Shown in pieces: positions 18,061 through 26,562 of a stretch of DNA of 64,000 nucleotides. A program made the translations under genes and the position numbers. The DNA is from Bacteroides sp. (lineage in GTDB: Bacteria; Bacteroidota; Bacteroidia; Bacteroidales; Bacteroidaceae): NCBI GenBank assembly GCA_021201335.1, contig JAJQFD010000009.1:186001-250000 (forward strand), given 5' to 3'. The number at the start of each line of letters is the position of its first letter. The stretch's first letter is position 1. Below the pieces are notes generated by a model. That model worked only from the letters and a program-made list of their open reading frames with translations, made no database searches and was not told the DNA's origin.

Positions 18061-18900
18061 TTATATAGCTTTAAAACTCATATCAAGTCCTTTTACCGAA
18101 TGAGTAAGTGCTCCGACAGAAATATAATCAACACCGGTTTCGGCGTAATCGCGTAAAGTATCGAAAGTAATTCCCCCGGAAGATTCGGTTTCGTAACAAC
18201 CTCCAATCATTTCAACAGCCTTTCTGGTATCTTCAGGTGTAAAGTTATCCAGCATGATACGATCAACACCACCTATATTTAATACCTGCTGTAATTCGTC
18301 AAAGTTCCGTACTTCTATTTCAATTTTTAGGTCTTTTCCTTTTTCTTTCAGGTAAGCTTTGGCACCGGCAATTGCTTTATCGATACCACCTGCAAAATCC
18401 ACATGATTATCTTTCAGGAGAATCATATCGAATAATCCGATCCGGTGGTTCACACCTCCTCCTATTTTAACAGCCATCTTTTCAAGCATGCGCATTCCAG
18501 GAGTGGTTTTACGGGTATCTAGTACCCTTGTCCCAGTACCTTCGAGTTGCTTCACGTATTTACGTGTCATGGTAGCAATACCACTCATGCGTTGCATAAC
18601 ATTCAGCATCAAACGTTCTGTTTGCAATAGAGATTGTACCTTACCTTCTACAATCATGGCAACATCTCCGGGCTTCACTTCAGCACCATCATTGATAAAG
18701 ACTTCTACCTTCATGTCCGGATCGAAACGATGGAATATTTCTTGGGCTATTTCAATTCCGGCAAGTACTCCGGCTTCTTTTATCAATAACTTTGATTTTC
18801 CCATTGCCGTAGCCGGAATGGATGAAAGGGTTGTATGATCTCCATCACCGATATCTTCGGCAAAGGCTAAGTCAATCAGTTTATCTATTAATTCATTCAT
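18061..18900 (-). CDS. nadC: Nicotinate-nucleotide pyrophosphorylase (quinolinate phosphoribosyltransferase)
   Basis: NadC makes nicotinate mononucleotide from quinolinate and PRPP, the step where de novo NAD synthesis joins the common path. This 279-residue protein has the N-terminal EDIGDGDHTT, the catalytic segment LNVMQRMSGIATMTRKYV, the phosphoribosyl-site DTRKTTPGMRMLEKMAVKIG and the C-terminal YISVGALTHSVKGLDMSF. Its ATG overlaps the end of the DUF4783 gene by 4 bp, so the two are co-translated. Confidence 0.97.
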   Translation of the reverse strand: MNELIDKLIDLAFAEDIGDGDHTTLSSIPATAMGKSKLLIKEAGVLAGIEIAQEIFHRFDPDMKVEVFINDGAEVKPGDVAMIVEGKVQSLLQTERLMLNVMQRMSGIATMTRKYVKQLEGTGTRVLDTRKTTPGMRMLEKMAVKIGGGVNHRIGLFDMILLKDNHVDFAGGIDKAIAGAKAYLKEKGKDLKIEIEVRNFDELQQVLNIGGVDRIMLDNFTPEDTRKAVEMIGGCYETESSGGITFDTLRDYAETGVDYISVGALTHSVKGLDMSFKAI

Positions 18901-19286
18901 TCGTTTTTATCAATTCTTATTTGATGCATTAAATATCCGTTAGAGGTTCGTTTAAAAAAACAATTTACACGGTAATTACCCCCCGAAGTGGTTAATGTAC
19001 CTACAATGAAACTTGAATCATTTCGTTTCCCTTGATGATTAACTGTAAAGTTACTCACCTTGTTTTGATTAAAAAAAGCCGTCAGATTTGCTTCTGCGGT
19101 TCGTTTGTCTGTGTTCATTGTGCGTTTCTGAATGATAAGTTCTACAGTATCACCCAGATAACGACTTAATTCCTGCGCACTCCCTTTCTTAAAGGCAGCT
19201 ACAAACTCTGCAGGTACTTCCTGTGCGGAAACAGCAAAGATCGCAAGCAGAATCATCATTACTGTTAATAGCGTCTTATTCCCCAT
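18897..19286 (-). CDS. DUF4783 exported protein
   Basis: This 129-residue protein has a signal peptide (MGNKTLLTVMMILLAIFAVSA) and a compact ~105-residue domain (FKKGSAQELSRYLGDTVEL; NCFFKRTSNGYLMHQIRID) resembling the NTF2/cystatin-like DUF4783 family of Bacteroidetes. It is coupled to nadC by a 4-bp overlap, an arrangement common in the group. Function is unknown. Confidence 0.88.
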   Translation of the reverse strand: MGNKTLLTVMMILLAIFAVSAQEVPAEFVAAFKKGSAQELSRYLGDTVELIIQKRTMNTDKRTAEANLTAFFNQNKVSNFTVNHQGKRNDSSFIVGTLTTSGGNYRVNCFFKRTSNGYLMHQIRIDKNE

Positions 19287-19362
19287 AGCTAAAAAATACT
19301 AGTGGTTATTACTTCTGAAAAAACCGGTCGTAAAATATGTTTTTGCCTGTTGAAATACAGTG

Positions 19363-19370
19363 CAAAGTTA
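19363..19370 (-). promoter_or_regulatory. -7 promoter element for DUF4783-nadC
   Basis: Minus-strand TAACTTTG matches TAnnTTTG, 77 bp before the DUF4783 start. Confidence 0.45.
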
Positions 19371-19456
19371 ATTAATATTTTCTTCCGTAAACAATGGTTC
19401 TCTATAAATATAACGAGAAGCAGAAGGCAAATGTTACAATCTAGAAGAAAAAACAG

Positions 19457-19644
19457 TATTTTTGCATCGTATCTCAGGTAAAATGCTTTACAAATATAAT
19501 TTAATGCATTCTTAGATAAAAAAACATTCTTAGTATGTGACTAGTGTGATATGCATGGTAAAAAAAAAAGCGATAACGTAACTTATTTAATATACTTATA
19601 TTCTGACTCTTATGTAAAACACCTGAGACGAGTAATACTTTTTT
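19457..19644 (+). ncRNA. Candidate small RNA upstream of rlmH (tentative)
   Basis: A plus-strand TATTTTTG element (19457-19464) is followed at once by CG plus TCTCAGGT (19468-19479). The complement ACCTGAGACG lies at 19621-19630, ahead of a T6 run (19639-19644). Promoter, end-to-end closing stem and T run together resemble a structured RNA of about 170 nt. The interior is AT-rich and I could not fold it convincingly. The wider gap 19371-19991 holds no credible coding frame, only two CTTCCGGTAG-containing motifs at 19738 and 19782. Confidence 0.3.
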
Positions 19645-19991
19645 GAGATAATTCCTTTAGAGAGATGACGAAATAGAGAAATGTACAACGAAAAGAAAAA
19701 GTTCTTTTTAATAACGGATTCGGTAGGAATTACCCCAACTTCCGGTAGTATGAGAGACTAATTGAACAAGGTTTTCCATCATCTTCCGGTAGCATTCTCT
19801 TTCTACTTTCACATGTATCGGAGGGGAGAGTATATTTGAAAATAGAATGTATGTATCCGTACAGGTAGCCTATATATATCGTACAGTATGATAAGCCTAC
19901 CTTGCCATGTTATTTCAGCCATTAGTACACATTCGCCAAGAAGAGTATAAACTAATTTTAGTAGATGAAGTATTTATAAGAAAAAAGAAAG

Positions 19992-20465
19992 ATGAAAACA
20001 ATTTTATTGGTCGTTGGCAAAACAATAGAGAAACATTATCAGGATGCTATTAATGACTATCGGCAGCGCACCCGACATTTTATCGGGTTCGATATAGAAG
20101 TTATTCCGGAACTCAAAAATACAAAAAGTCTCTCTGCCGAGCAGCAGAAAGAAAAAGAAGGAGAATTGATTTGCAAAGCCTTCTTGCCAGGAGATGTAAT
20201 CGTATTACTTGACGAACATGGAAAAGAATTCCGGTCAATTGATTTTGCTGCCTGGATGGAGAAGAAACTCGCCAATGTAAATAAAAGATTGATATTTGTT
20301 ATCGGAGGACCTTATGGGTTTTCTCCTAAAGTATATGAAATGGCTCACGAAAAACTTTCATTATCCAAAATGACTTTCTCACACCAAATGATAAGACTGA
20401 TCTTTGTGGAACAGTTGTACAGAGCCATGACAATATTAAATGGTGGACCATATCACCATGAATAA
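19992..20465 (+). CDS. rlmH: 23S rRNA (pseudouridine1915-N3)-methyltransferase RlmH
   Basis: RlmH methylates pseudouridine 1915 in helix 69 of 23S rRNA. The 157-residue protein is a minimal SPOUT enzyme. It shows the SAM-binding knot segments FVIGGPYGF and LSLSKMTFSHQMIRLIFVEQ, and the C-terminal tyrosine/histidine tail PYHHE needed for activity. Length is exactly that of the family. It is transcribed away from nadC and converges on queF with a 21-bp gap. Confidence 0.97.
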   Translation: MKTILLVVGKTIEKHYQDAINDYRQRTRHFIGFDIEVIPELKNTKSLSAEQQKEKEGELICKAFLPGDVIVLLDEHGKEFRSIDFAAWMEKKLANVNKRLIFVIGGPYGFSPKVYEMAHEKLSLSKMTFSHQMIRLIFVEQLYRAMTILNGGPYHHE

Positions 20466-20486
20466 ACTCAAACCTACTTTTGATTG

Positions 20487-20945
20487 TTAGACATCCCGGT
20501 TTATCAACCGATGGTAGGCCATCTCTTCATATTTGGTGCCGGGTCGGCCATAATTGGCATACGGATAAATAGAGATTCCTCCACGCGGTGTGAAAATTCC
20601 CGTCACTTCAATGTACTTCGGATTCATCAGGTTGATTAAATCCTTCATAATGATATTTACACAATCCTCGTGAAAAGCACCGTGATTACGAAAACTGAAC
20701 AGATAAAGTTTCAAGCTCTTACTTTCAACCATCTTTTCTTCCGGAAGATAATTGATGCGAATCTCCGCGAAATCAGGCTGCCCTGTTATGGGACAAAGAC
20801 TGGTAAATTCCGGACAATTAAACCGTACCCAGTAATCGTTTTCCAGATGTTTATTGTCAAATGCTTCCAATACTTCAGGAGCGTAATCCTGTTTGTATTC
20901 TGTTTTACCTCCTAAAAGAGATAATTGTTCTTTCAGATCACTCAT
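20487..20945 (-). CDS. queF: NADPH-dependent 7-cyano-7-deazaguanine reductase (preQ0 reductase)
   Basis: QueF reduces the nitrile preQ0 to the amine preQ1, a queuosine precursor. The 152-residue protein is the short unimodular T-fold type. It has the catalytic Cys in the [15 protein letters not shown] context and the QueF motif [20 protein letters not shown]. It is the last gene of yhhQ-queC-queF, 2 bp after queC. Confidence 0.96.
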   Translation of the reverse strand: MSDLKEQLSLLGGKTEYKQDYAPEVLEAFDNKHLENDYWVRFNCPEFTSLCPITGQPDFAEIRINYLPEEKMVESKSLKLYLFSFRNHGAFHEDCVNIIMKDLINLMNPKYIEVTGIFTPRGGISIYPYANYGRPGTKYEEMAYHRLINRDV

Positions 20946-20947
20946 TG

Positions 20948-21610
20948 CTATTTTTCAGAATTCAAAGATAAATATTTATTCAGGCCTTCCCTGCGGAGTT
21001 TACAAGCCGGACATTTACCACAACCATCACCTGGAACTCCCTTGTAACAGGTCAGGGTATTGTTGCGTATGAGTTCAAAAACACCCAGTAGATCTGCCAA
21101 TGCCCATGTTTCCGCTTTGTCGATCCACATTAAGGGGGTATGAATAACAAACTGCTCTTCCATCGCCAGATTAAGCGTCACATTCAATGATTTGATAAAT
21201 AAATCCCGGCAATCGGGATATCCACTAAAGTCTGTCTGCGAAACACCCGTGACCAAATGATTGATTTTCCTCTCACGCGCAAAAACTGCAGCGATCGTCA
21301 GGAAAAACAAATTACGTCCGGGAACAAAGGTATTAGGTAATGATCCGTCCGGCTTATCTTCGTCCATCCTAACAGATGAATCAGTTAGAGAATTACGGGT
21401 TAGCCCGGCCATAAAAGAAATATCCATTTGATGAAATTCCACTTCTGCCTCTTCTGCCAGAGAACAGGCTATTTCTACCTCACGGGCATGCTTCTGCTCA
21501 TAATAAAAACAAAGAGCATACACTTTTTTAAATTTCGTCTTTGCCCAATAAAGGCAAGTGGTAGAGTCTTGTCCGCCACTAAAGAGCACAACGGTTGCAT
21601 CGTTGTTCAT
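20948..21610 (-). CDS. queC: 7-cyano-7-deazaguanine synthase (preQ0 synthase)
   Basis: QueC converts 7-carboxy-7-deazaguanine to preQ0 with ATP and ammonia. The 220-residue protein has the PP-loop [13 protein letters not shown] at the N-terminus and the four-cysteine zinc site C...[17 protein letters not shown] at the C-terminus. It lies between yhhQ and queF with 2-bp gaps on both sides, a tight operon. queD and queE are not in the window. Confidence 0.97.
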   Translation of the reverse strand: MNNDATVVLFSGGQDSTTCLYWAKTKFKKVYALCFYYEQKHAREVEIACSLAEEAEVEFHQMDISFMAGLTRNSLTDSSVRMDEDKPDGSLPNTFVPGRNLFFLTIAAVFARERKINHLVTGVSQTDFSGYPDCRDLFIKSLNVTLNLAMEEQFVIHTPLMWIDKAETWALADLLGVFELIRNNTLTCYKGVPGDGCGKCPACKLRREGLNKYLSLNSEK

Positions 21611-21612
21611 AT

Positions 21613-22293
21613 CTATAAATCTTTTACTTTCAGGATATTATAAGAGATATCATTGTCATAAACATCGTCTCCTTCCACCTTTTTAATGAATTTCACCACC
21701 CTAATGGTTACTGGAAGAATCAAAACCTCATACAATGACTTAAGTATAATCTGAATACCGATCATGATCAGCAATTCCTTGACAGGAATCAATCCACCAA
21801 AGGCCAATGGGAAAAAGATCACCGAATCAGCACTCTCGCCAACCACTGTCGACCAGATAGCACGGGCAGAAAAATTCTTTCCCTGACTGGCTATCTTCAT
21901 TCTACTCATCACATAGGCATTTAAGAATGAACCGACAAGAAAGGCCGTCAGGCTCGCAAAGACAATACGAGGAGCCATACCAAAAACGAAGTTGAAACCC
22001 TCCTCCCCTTCCCAGAAAGGTGCGGCAGGTAAGGCAACGGCAATCTGGGCCACAGCTACCACAAAGAAATTCATGGCAAAACCAGTCCAGATAATTAAGC
22101 GGGCTTTTTTAAAGCCCCACACTTCGGCTATACAGTCGTTAATGATATAAGAAATGGGAAAGACTAAAAGTCCGGCAGTTAAGGTAATTCCAAATACCTG
22201 AATGACTTTTGTTTCAAGAAGATTGGCTGTAATGAGGCATACATTAAATAATATACCCAACAGCATGAAGGGTACAGATACTTTATTTTTCAT
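21613..22293 (-). CDS. yhhQ: Queuosine precursor transporter (YhhQ/QPTR family)
   Basis: This 226-residue membrane protein has about six hydrophobic segments and the family signatures [37 protein letters not shown] and [15 protein letters not shown]. YhhQ-type proteins import preQ0/preQ1. Having it first in an operon with queC and queF suggests the cell both makes and salvages the base. A preQ1-I-like leader RNA ends a few nucleotides before its start codon. Confidence 0.94.
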   Translation of the reverse strand: MKNKVSVPFMLLGILFNVCLITANLLETKVIQVFGITLTAGLLVFPISYIINDCIAEVWGFKKARLIIWTGFAMNFFVVAVAQIAVALPAAPFWEGEEGFNFVFGMAPRIVFASLTAFLVGSFLNAYVMSRMKIASQGKNFSARAIWSTVVGESADSVIFFPLAFGGLIPVKELLIMIGIQIILKSLYEVLILPVTIRVVKFIKKVEGDDVYDNDISYNILKVKDL

Positions 22294-22295
22294 AT

Positions 22296-22329
22296 TTTCT
22301 TGTTTTTAACGTGGTCGCAAGCACACGGT
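22296..22329 (-). promoter_or_regulatory. Candidate preQ1-I riboswitch upstream of yhhQ-queC-queF
   Basis: Read on the minus strand, CGTG (22324-22327) pairs with CACG (22310-22313) as P1, enclosing a 10-nt loop TGCTTGCGAC. CTTG in that loop (22318-22321) can pair with CAAG (22299-22302) in the A-rich tail GTTAAAAACAAG, forming the P2 pseudoknot of preQ1-I. Loop length, the AC before the P1 3' strand and the GTTAA...ACAAG tail resemble the Thermoanaerobacter preQ1-I aptamer. The tail lies 5 nt before the yhhQ ATG, so ligand binding would mask the translation start. It is a motif match with fitting gene context, not a covariance-model result. Confidence 0.6.
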
Positions 22330-22332
22330 CGG

Positions 22333-22340
22333 CAAAGGTA
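22333..22340 (-). promoter_or_regulatory. -7 promoter element for the queuosine operon
   Basis: Minus-strand TACCTTTG matches TAnnTTTG and lies 4-6 nt before the candidate preQ1 aptamer, so the RNA would begin almost at the P1 stem. No clear -33 TTTG is seen. Confidence 0.6.
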
Positions 22341-22348
22341 GAAATTTA

Positions 22349-22891
22349 TTATTGAATACTCTCTACCAGTTCTATAATTCTCTCAGCTTTCGCTACTTCA
22401 TCACTTCCCAGTTCGCTGAAATTTTCAATACCCATCCAAATTATTTCTTTATCTCTATCAAGAATATACATTCTGGGAACACGGTTATTAGCAAACAAAT
22501 TAAAGACTTTTTTATCGGGGTCATGATAAACAGGCATAGTAAATCCGCTTTCCGCCCAATGCTTATCTGTATCAACCTTCTTCTGTGCACGGGCAATAGT
22601 AGCCAATACAAAATCAGGATCATTCTTTAAAACCTTCCAGGCGGCTTCCATAGTGGGAAGTTCACGGGCACAATCGGAGCATTCCGTATGAAGGAAAAAA
22701 ATAATAGAACGTTTCCCTGCTAAATCATGGGAAGAAAATGTTTCACCATTTTCTTCCGTAATTGTGAAATCAGGAATAACATCTCCTTTTACTACATAGT
22801 TTAAAGTTTCTCCAGATATATTTTCATTACTCCCGATACAACCGGATAAGTAGGCAGAAAACAGCAATAATAATAAGCCGATTTGTTTCAT
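22349..22891 (-). CDS. TlpA-like thioredoxin-fold lipoprotein
   Basis: The start is placed at 22891 (MKQIGLLLLLFSAYLSGC, lipobox LSGC). The frame is open to 22924, but a TAAATTTG promoter element overlaps that extension. The ~163-residue mature part has a TlpA/ResA-like thioredoxin fold with the redox pair in FFLHTECSDCARELP and the later cis-Pro region NNRVPRMYILDRD. It is probably a membrane-tethered periplasmic thiol oxidoreductase; the partner is unknown. Confidence 0.88.
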   Translation of the reverse strand: MKQIGLLLLLFSAYLSGCIGSNENISGETLNYVVKGDVIPDFTITEENGETFSSHDLAGKRSIIFFLHTECSDCARELPTMEAAWKVLKNDPDFVLATIARAQKKVDTDKHWAESGFTMPVYHDPDKKVFNLFANNRVPRMYILDRDKEIIWMGIENFSELGSDEVAKAERIIELVESIQ

Positions 22892-22921
22892 GATGAAATC
22901 AAATAATTGGTTTTTATAATG

Positions 22922-22929
22922 CAAATTTA
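22922..22929 (-). promoter_or_regulatory. -7 promoter element for the TlpA-like gene
   Basis: Minus-strand TAAATTTG fits TAnnTTTG, about 30 bp before the chosen start codon. Confidence 0.45.
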
Positions 22930-23047
22930 CTTTTTATTTTAAAAATAAAGGTAATCTGAAGGCTTATTCTACATAGTTTAGGATTATTTGGTTCAGGAAG
23001 AAAGACAAATATCCTATCCAGAACTGTATCTCGCTAATATCACCCAT

Positions 23048-23072
23048 AAAAAAAGGGCCATAAAAGCCCTTT
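23048..23072 (-). terminator. Rho-independent terminator after the FadL-like gene
   Basis: Minus-strand AAAGGGC and GCCCTTT close a short hairpin followed by a T run. It lies 19 bp after the frame-restored stop at 23091 but over 100 bp after the frameshifted stop at 23179, which supports the longer C-terminus. Confidence 0.8.
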
Positions 23073-23178
23073 CATTATAGTTTTAATGACTTAGAATTTA
23101 TAATCCACTCCTAAACCAAATACTTTATTGGTACGACTATAAACATCCTGACCAACCATACCTAACCCGTTATAGTTA

Positions 23179-24390
23179 TCAGTCTTTTTTTGTATAATCT
23201 TTATAAGTAGTCCAGAAATATCCTACATTCAGTTTCAATTTAGAAGAAAGTCTCACAGCACCTCCCAATCCTATAGAATAAGAATCGCAGGAGAAGCTTG
23301 TGTCTGTCTGGAAATCATCAGATAAGCCATAATCCGTATTTTGATATCCGGCACTCACTGTAATCAACTTATTAATATCCCACTCTGCACCAAACAATAT
23401 CTCATGGGTACCACCTGTTAAGGCTTTCTGTCTATCATTGGCCATACCTGCATCTTTATCAAAGAAGTAATGATACTCGACAGTAGCGCGAAGAGTCGGA
23501 AGAATTTCATAACCTAAACCTGCTGTGAATAATGCCGGAATATCGTTGGGTGTATTAACCCCATGTTCATAAGGAGCCAAAGCAGCTTGAAGATCAGGGC
23601 TGTTGGGTGTGTAAGACATTTTGGTTTTATTCTCAATATTAATATTGGTCATAAACTCATACTTCAAACCCAAGTTCCATTTACCCAGTTTTACGTCAGC
23701 GCCTATAATTGGAGTTACTCCCCAACCTGTCTGATCACAATCCAGTGCAATTTTTACCAGGTCACCACCACCTATCAGTGTTGCATCTAAATAACCTTCA
23801 TAACCACTCTTTACATAGTTCATTCTACCTCCGGCAAAAACAGATAAATAATCATTTACTTTATAGGTAACACCCAATTGAAATCCATAAATAAATTGCT
23901 TGCCGTCCATCGCAGTGTTGATGGTATATTTATCTGGGGTAAGTCCATTCCCCGCATACAACAAACCCATAATCTTTGAGTCAAACATAGGCAAACCAGT
24001 ATCAAAGGAAGCTTTTCCACCACCACCTGTTACGGCAAAACTACCGGAAAAGACCCAATCTCCTTGTTTATAAGCAGCCTGCACACTTGGTATAAAAGGG
24101 GCTGATGCGGTTCCTTTATATCTGCGTGTTCCTTCCGGGAAAAGGCCAAATGTGGCATCAATGATTCGGGTTTGGTAAGCACTCTGTCCATTCAACGACA
24201 AATAGATACCATCATTTAGAAAACCCAAACCTGCCGGATTGGAATAAACCCCATCAATGTCTATAGAAGCACCCCGTGCAATCATTCTCAAAAAAGATAC
24301 ATGCTGATTGGTATTCGTCAAAAGACCACCGGCAAAAGTTGGAACTGAAACGATCAGTAGGATAAGACTGATCAAGACTTGTTTTTTCAT
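23179..24390 (-). CDS. OmpP1/FadL-family outer-membrane transporter, C-terminus lost by a frameshift in an A7 tract
   Basis: The start is at 24390 (MKKQVLISLILLIVSVPTFA, signal peptide); a TTTG-N18-TACCTTTG promoter lies inside the longer frame. The N-terminus GGLLTNTNQHVSFLRMIARG and repeated beta strands fit the FadL/OmpP1 barrels that take up hydrophobic compounds. The open frame ends KDYTKKD at 23179. One base fewer in the A7 run (23187-23193) would extend it by about 30 residues to a terminal VFGLGVDYKF with stop at 23091. A final aromatic residue is what outer-membrane barrels need for assembly. The tract may be a sequencing artefact or real. Confidence 0.85.
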   Translation of the reverse strand: MKKQVLISLILLIVSVPTFAGGLLTNTNQHVSFLRMIARGASIDIDGVYSNPAGLGFLNDGIYLSLNGQSAYQTRIIDATFGLFPEGTRRYKGTASAPFIPSVQAAYKQGDWVFSGSFAVTGGGGKASFDTGLPMFDSKIMGLLYAGNGLTPDKYTINTAMDGKQFIYGFQLGVTYKVNDYLSVFAGGRMNYVKSGYEGYLDATLIGGGDLVKIALDCDQTGWGVTPIIGADVKLGKWNLGLKYEFMTNINIENKTKMSYTPNSPDLQAALAPYEHGVNTPNDIPALFTAGLGYEILPTLRATVEYHYFFDKDAGMANDRQKALTGGTHEILFGAEWDINKLITVSAGYQNTDYGLSDDFQTDTSFSCDSYSIGLGGAVRLSSKLKLNVGYFWTTYKDYTKKD

Positions 24391-24419
24391 TCTTTTACAT
24401 TTTAATTTAAATCCGGGCA

Positions 24420-24449
24420 CAAAGGTATAATAAAAGTGCACAACGCAAA
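24420..24449 (-). promoter_or_regulatory. Promoter of the FadL-like gene
   Basis: Minus-strand TTTG (24446-24449), an 18-bp spacer and TACCTTTG (24420-24427) nearly match the Bacteroidetes -33/-7 consensus, 30 bp before the ATG. Confidence 0.7.
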
Positions 24450-24606
24450 TACTTATGTGCAAATTTATTCATTAATTCACTTTTAAAATCTGTCTCTGAA
24501 ACAGTTTCATAAGAAACTAACCACCATTCTTTAGAAAGTAGCTTATACCCGCACCGTAACAAACCTTTTTAGTAGTTCAATTGTTCATTAAGAAACCGAA
24601 AACATT

Positions 24607-25605
24607 ATGACATACTCTATTGCATTTTTTGGCTCACAACCTTATGATGAAGCCTCTTTCAATAATAAAAACCGGCTTTTTGGCTTCAACTTTAAATTCT
24701 TTAAAGGACATCTGAATATCAACAACGTATTATTAACACGCGACGTTGATGCTGTTTGTATTTTTGTGAATGATACTGCCAACGAGGAAGTAATCCGGGC
24801 GATGGCTGAAAATGGAGTCAAAATACTGGCTTTACGATGTGCCGGATATAATAATGTGGATATAAATGCTGCTGCACAATATGGTATTCCGGTTGTAAGG
24901 GTCCCAGCTTATTCTCCGTATGCTGTTGCCGAACATACAGTAGCATTAATGCTTTCATTGAATCGGAAAATCCCCCGGGCTGTGAACCGTACACGCGATG
25001 GTAACTTTTCATTGAACGGATTATTAGGATTTGATATGCATGGCAAAACTGCCGGAATCATCGGTACCGGTAAAATAGCAAAGATATTAATTCAGATTCT
25101 ACGGGGATTCGGAATGAATATATTAGCTTACGATGTTTACCCTGATTACAATTTTGCCCGCGAGAACCAAGTAGTCTATACTACTTTGGATGAACTTTAC
25201 TGCGCCTCTGATATTATATCATTACATTGCCCACTTACCGAAGAAACCAAATACCTGATCAATGATTATTCCATCAGCAAAATGAAGAACGGAGTTATGC
25301 TAATAAATACCGGCCGCGGACAATTGATCCATACAGCTGCCCTAATAGAAGGATTAAAATCGAAAAAAATCGGATCGGCGGGACTGGACGTTTACGAGGA
25401 AGAAGGAGACTATTTTTACGAAGATAAATCCGACCGCATTATTGATGATGATGTATTGGCCCGGTTACTCTCTTTTAATAATGTGATTGTTACCTCTCAC
25501 CAGGCGTTCTTCACCAAAGAAGCCTTGGATAACATTGCTGAGACAACTTTACAAAACATAAAAGATTTTCAGATTGGGAAGGTATTGGTAAATGAAGTGA
25601 AATAG
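24607..25605 (+). CDS. ldhA: D-lactate dehydrogenase (2-hydroxyacid dehydrogenase family)
   Basis: This 332-residue NAD-dependent enzyme reduces pyruvate to D-lactate during fermentation. It has the LdhA-type N-terminus MTYSIAFFGSQPYDEASFNN, the NAD-binding loop GIIGTGKIAK, the catalytic Arg in INTGRGQLIHTAAL, the Glu in LDVYEEE and the His in VTSHQAFFTKEAL. Length matches E. coli LdhA. It stands alone; the pirin gene follows after 135 bp. Confidence 0.94.
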   Translation: MTYSIAFFGSQPYDEASFNNKNRLFGFNFKFFKGHLNINNVLLTRDVDAVCIFVNDTANEEVIRAMAENGVKILALRCAGYNNVDINAAAQYGIPVVRVPAYSPYAVAEHTVALMLSLNRKIPRAVNRTRDGNFSLNGLLGFDMHGKTAGIIGTGKIAKILIQILRGFGMNILAYDVYPDYNFARENQVVYTTLDELYCASDIISLHCPLTEETKYLINDYSISKMKNGVMLINTGRGQLIHTAALIEGLKSKKIGSAGLDVYEEEGDYFYEDKSDRIIDDDVLARLLSFNNVIVTSHQAFFTKEALDNIAETTLQNIKDFQIGKVLVNEVK

Positions 25606-25740
25606 AGCTTCGATGTTGCTTTAATTGTTTTTTATTTTTAATTTAGAGCCATAATCTTATTTACGCAAAGTATTAGCCGAACCTTTTCTTTCATACAATT
25701 GTTTTTACTGATATACATTTTCTAAAAGAAAGGACTATTT

Positions 25741-26448
25741 ATGAAAAAGGTTATTCACCAGGCTAATACCAGAGGCCGTTCCGTATATGATTGGCTGGAC
25801 AGCCAACATACATTTAGCTTCGACCAATATTATGATCCCGAGAGAGTAAACTTCGGCGCATTGCGTGTACTGAACGATGATCATGTGGCTCCCGGCCAAG
25901 GTTTCGGAACTCATCCTCATAAAAATATGGAAATAATCTCCATACCTCTTAAAGGAGCATTACAACATGGAGATAGCTATAAAAACAATAAAGTTATTTC
26001 CCCAGGAGATATTCAAACTATGAGTGCTGGTACCGGTATCTATCATAGCGAGATGAACCATAGCAAAACAGAACCTGTAGATTTTTTGCAAATATGGGTT
26101 CTGCCTAACCAAAGGAATACACATCCGACCTATAAAGACTATGATATACGTCCACTGTTAAGGAAAAACAAAATGGCGCTTATAGTTGCTCCGGATGGCA
26201 GTGCACCTGCATCTATGTTACAAGATGCTTGGTTTTCCATCGGAGAAGTGGAAGGTGGAAGAAGTATTGACTATCAGCTGCATGCTATGGGAATGGGAGT
26301 TTACATTTTTCTAATTGAAGGAGAGGTAAAAGTTGAAGGTACAACCCTTAATCGTCGGGATGGTTTAGGCATTTATGATACAGAAAATTTTACCATAGAA
26401 GTTATTAAAGACTCTCATATATTATTAATTGAGGTACCTATGGCATAA
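25741..26448 (+). CDS. Pirin-family (YhhW-like) bicupin protein
   Basis: This 235-residue protein has the pirin metal-binding motif in FGTHPHKNMEIISIPLKGAL (His/His/Glu), a second set in YHSEMNHS and a C-terminal cupin half. E. coli YhhW and related pirins have quercetin 2,3-dioxygenase activity in vitro, but the natural role is unclear. A strong terminator follows, so it is probably monocistronic. Confidence 0.92.
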   Translation: MKKVIHQANTRGRSVYDWLDSQHTFSFDQYYDPERVNFGALRVLNDDHVAPGQGFGTHPHKNMEIISIPLKGALQHGDSYKNNKVISPGDIQTMSAGTGIYHSEMNHSKTEPVDFLQIWVLPNQRNTHPTYKDYDIRPLLRKNKMALIVAPDGSAPASMLQDAWFSIGEVEGGRSIDYQLHAMGMGVYIFLIEGEVKVEGTTLNRRDGLGIYDTENFTIEVIKDSHILLIEVPMA

Positions 26449-26484
26449 AAACTGCAAAGAACATAATTTAAGCAGAAATAACAG

Positions 26485-26528
26485 GAGAAACATTTGTGAA
26501 AACCGCACAAGTGTTTCTCTTTTTTTTT
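26485..26528 (+). terminator. Strong rho-independent terminator after pirin
   Basis: Arms GAGAAACATTTGTG (26485-26498) and CACAAGTGTTTCTC (26506-26519) pair with one wobble around a 7-nt loop and are followed by nine T. Confidence 0.92.
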
Positions 26529-26562
26529 GTAATATTGCAGTTAAAACACATTTTAGTAGATC

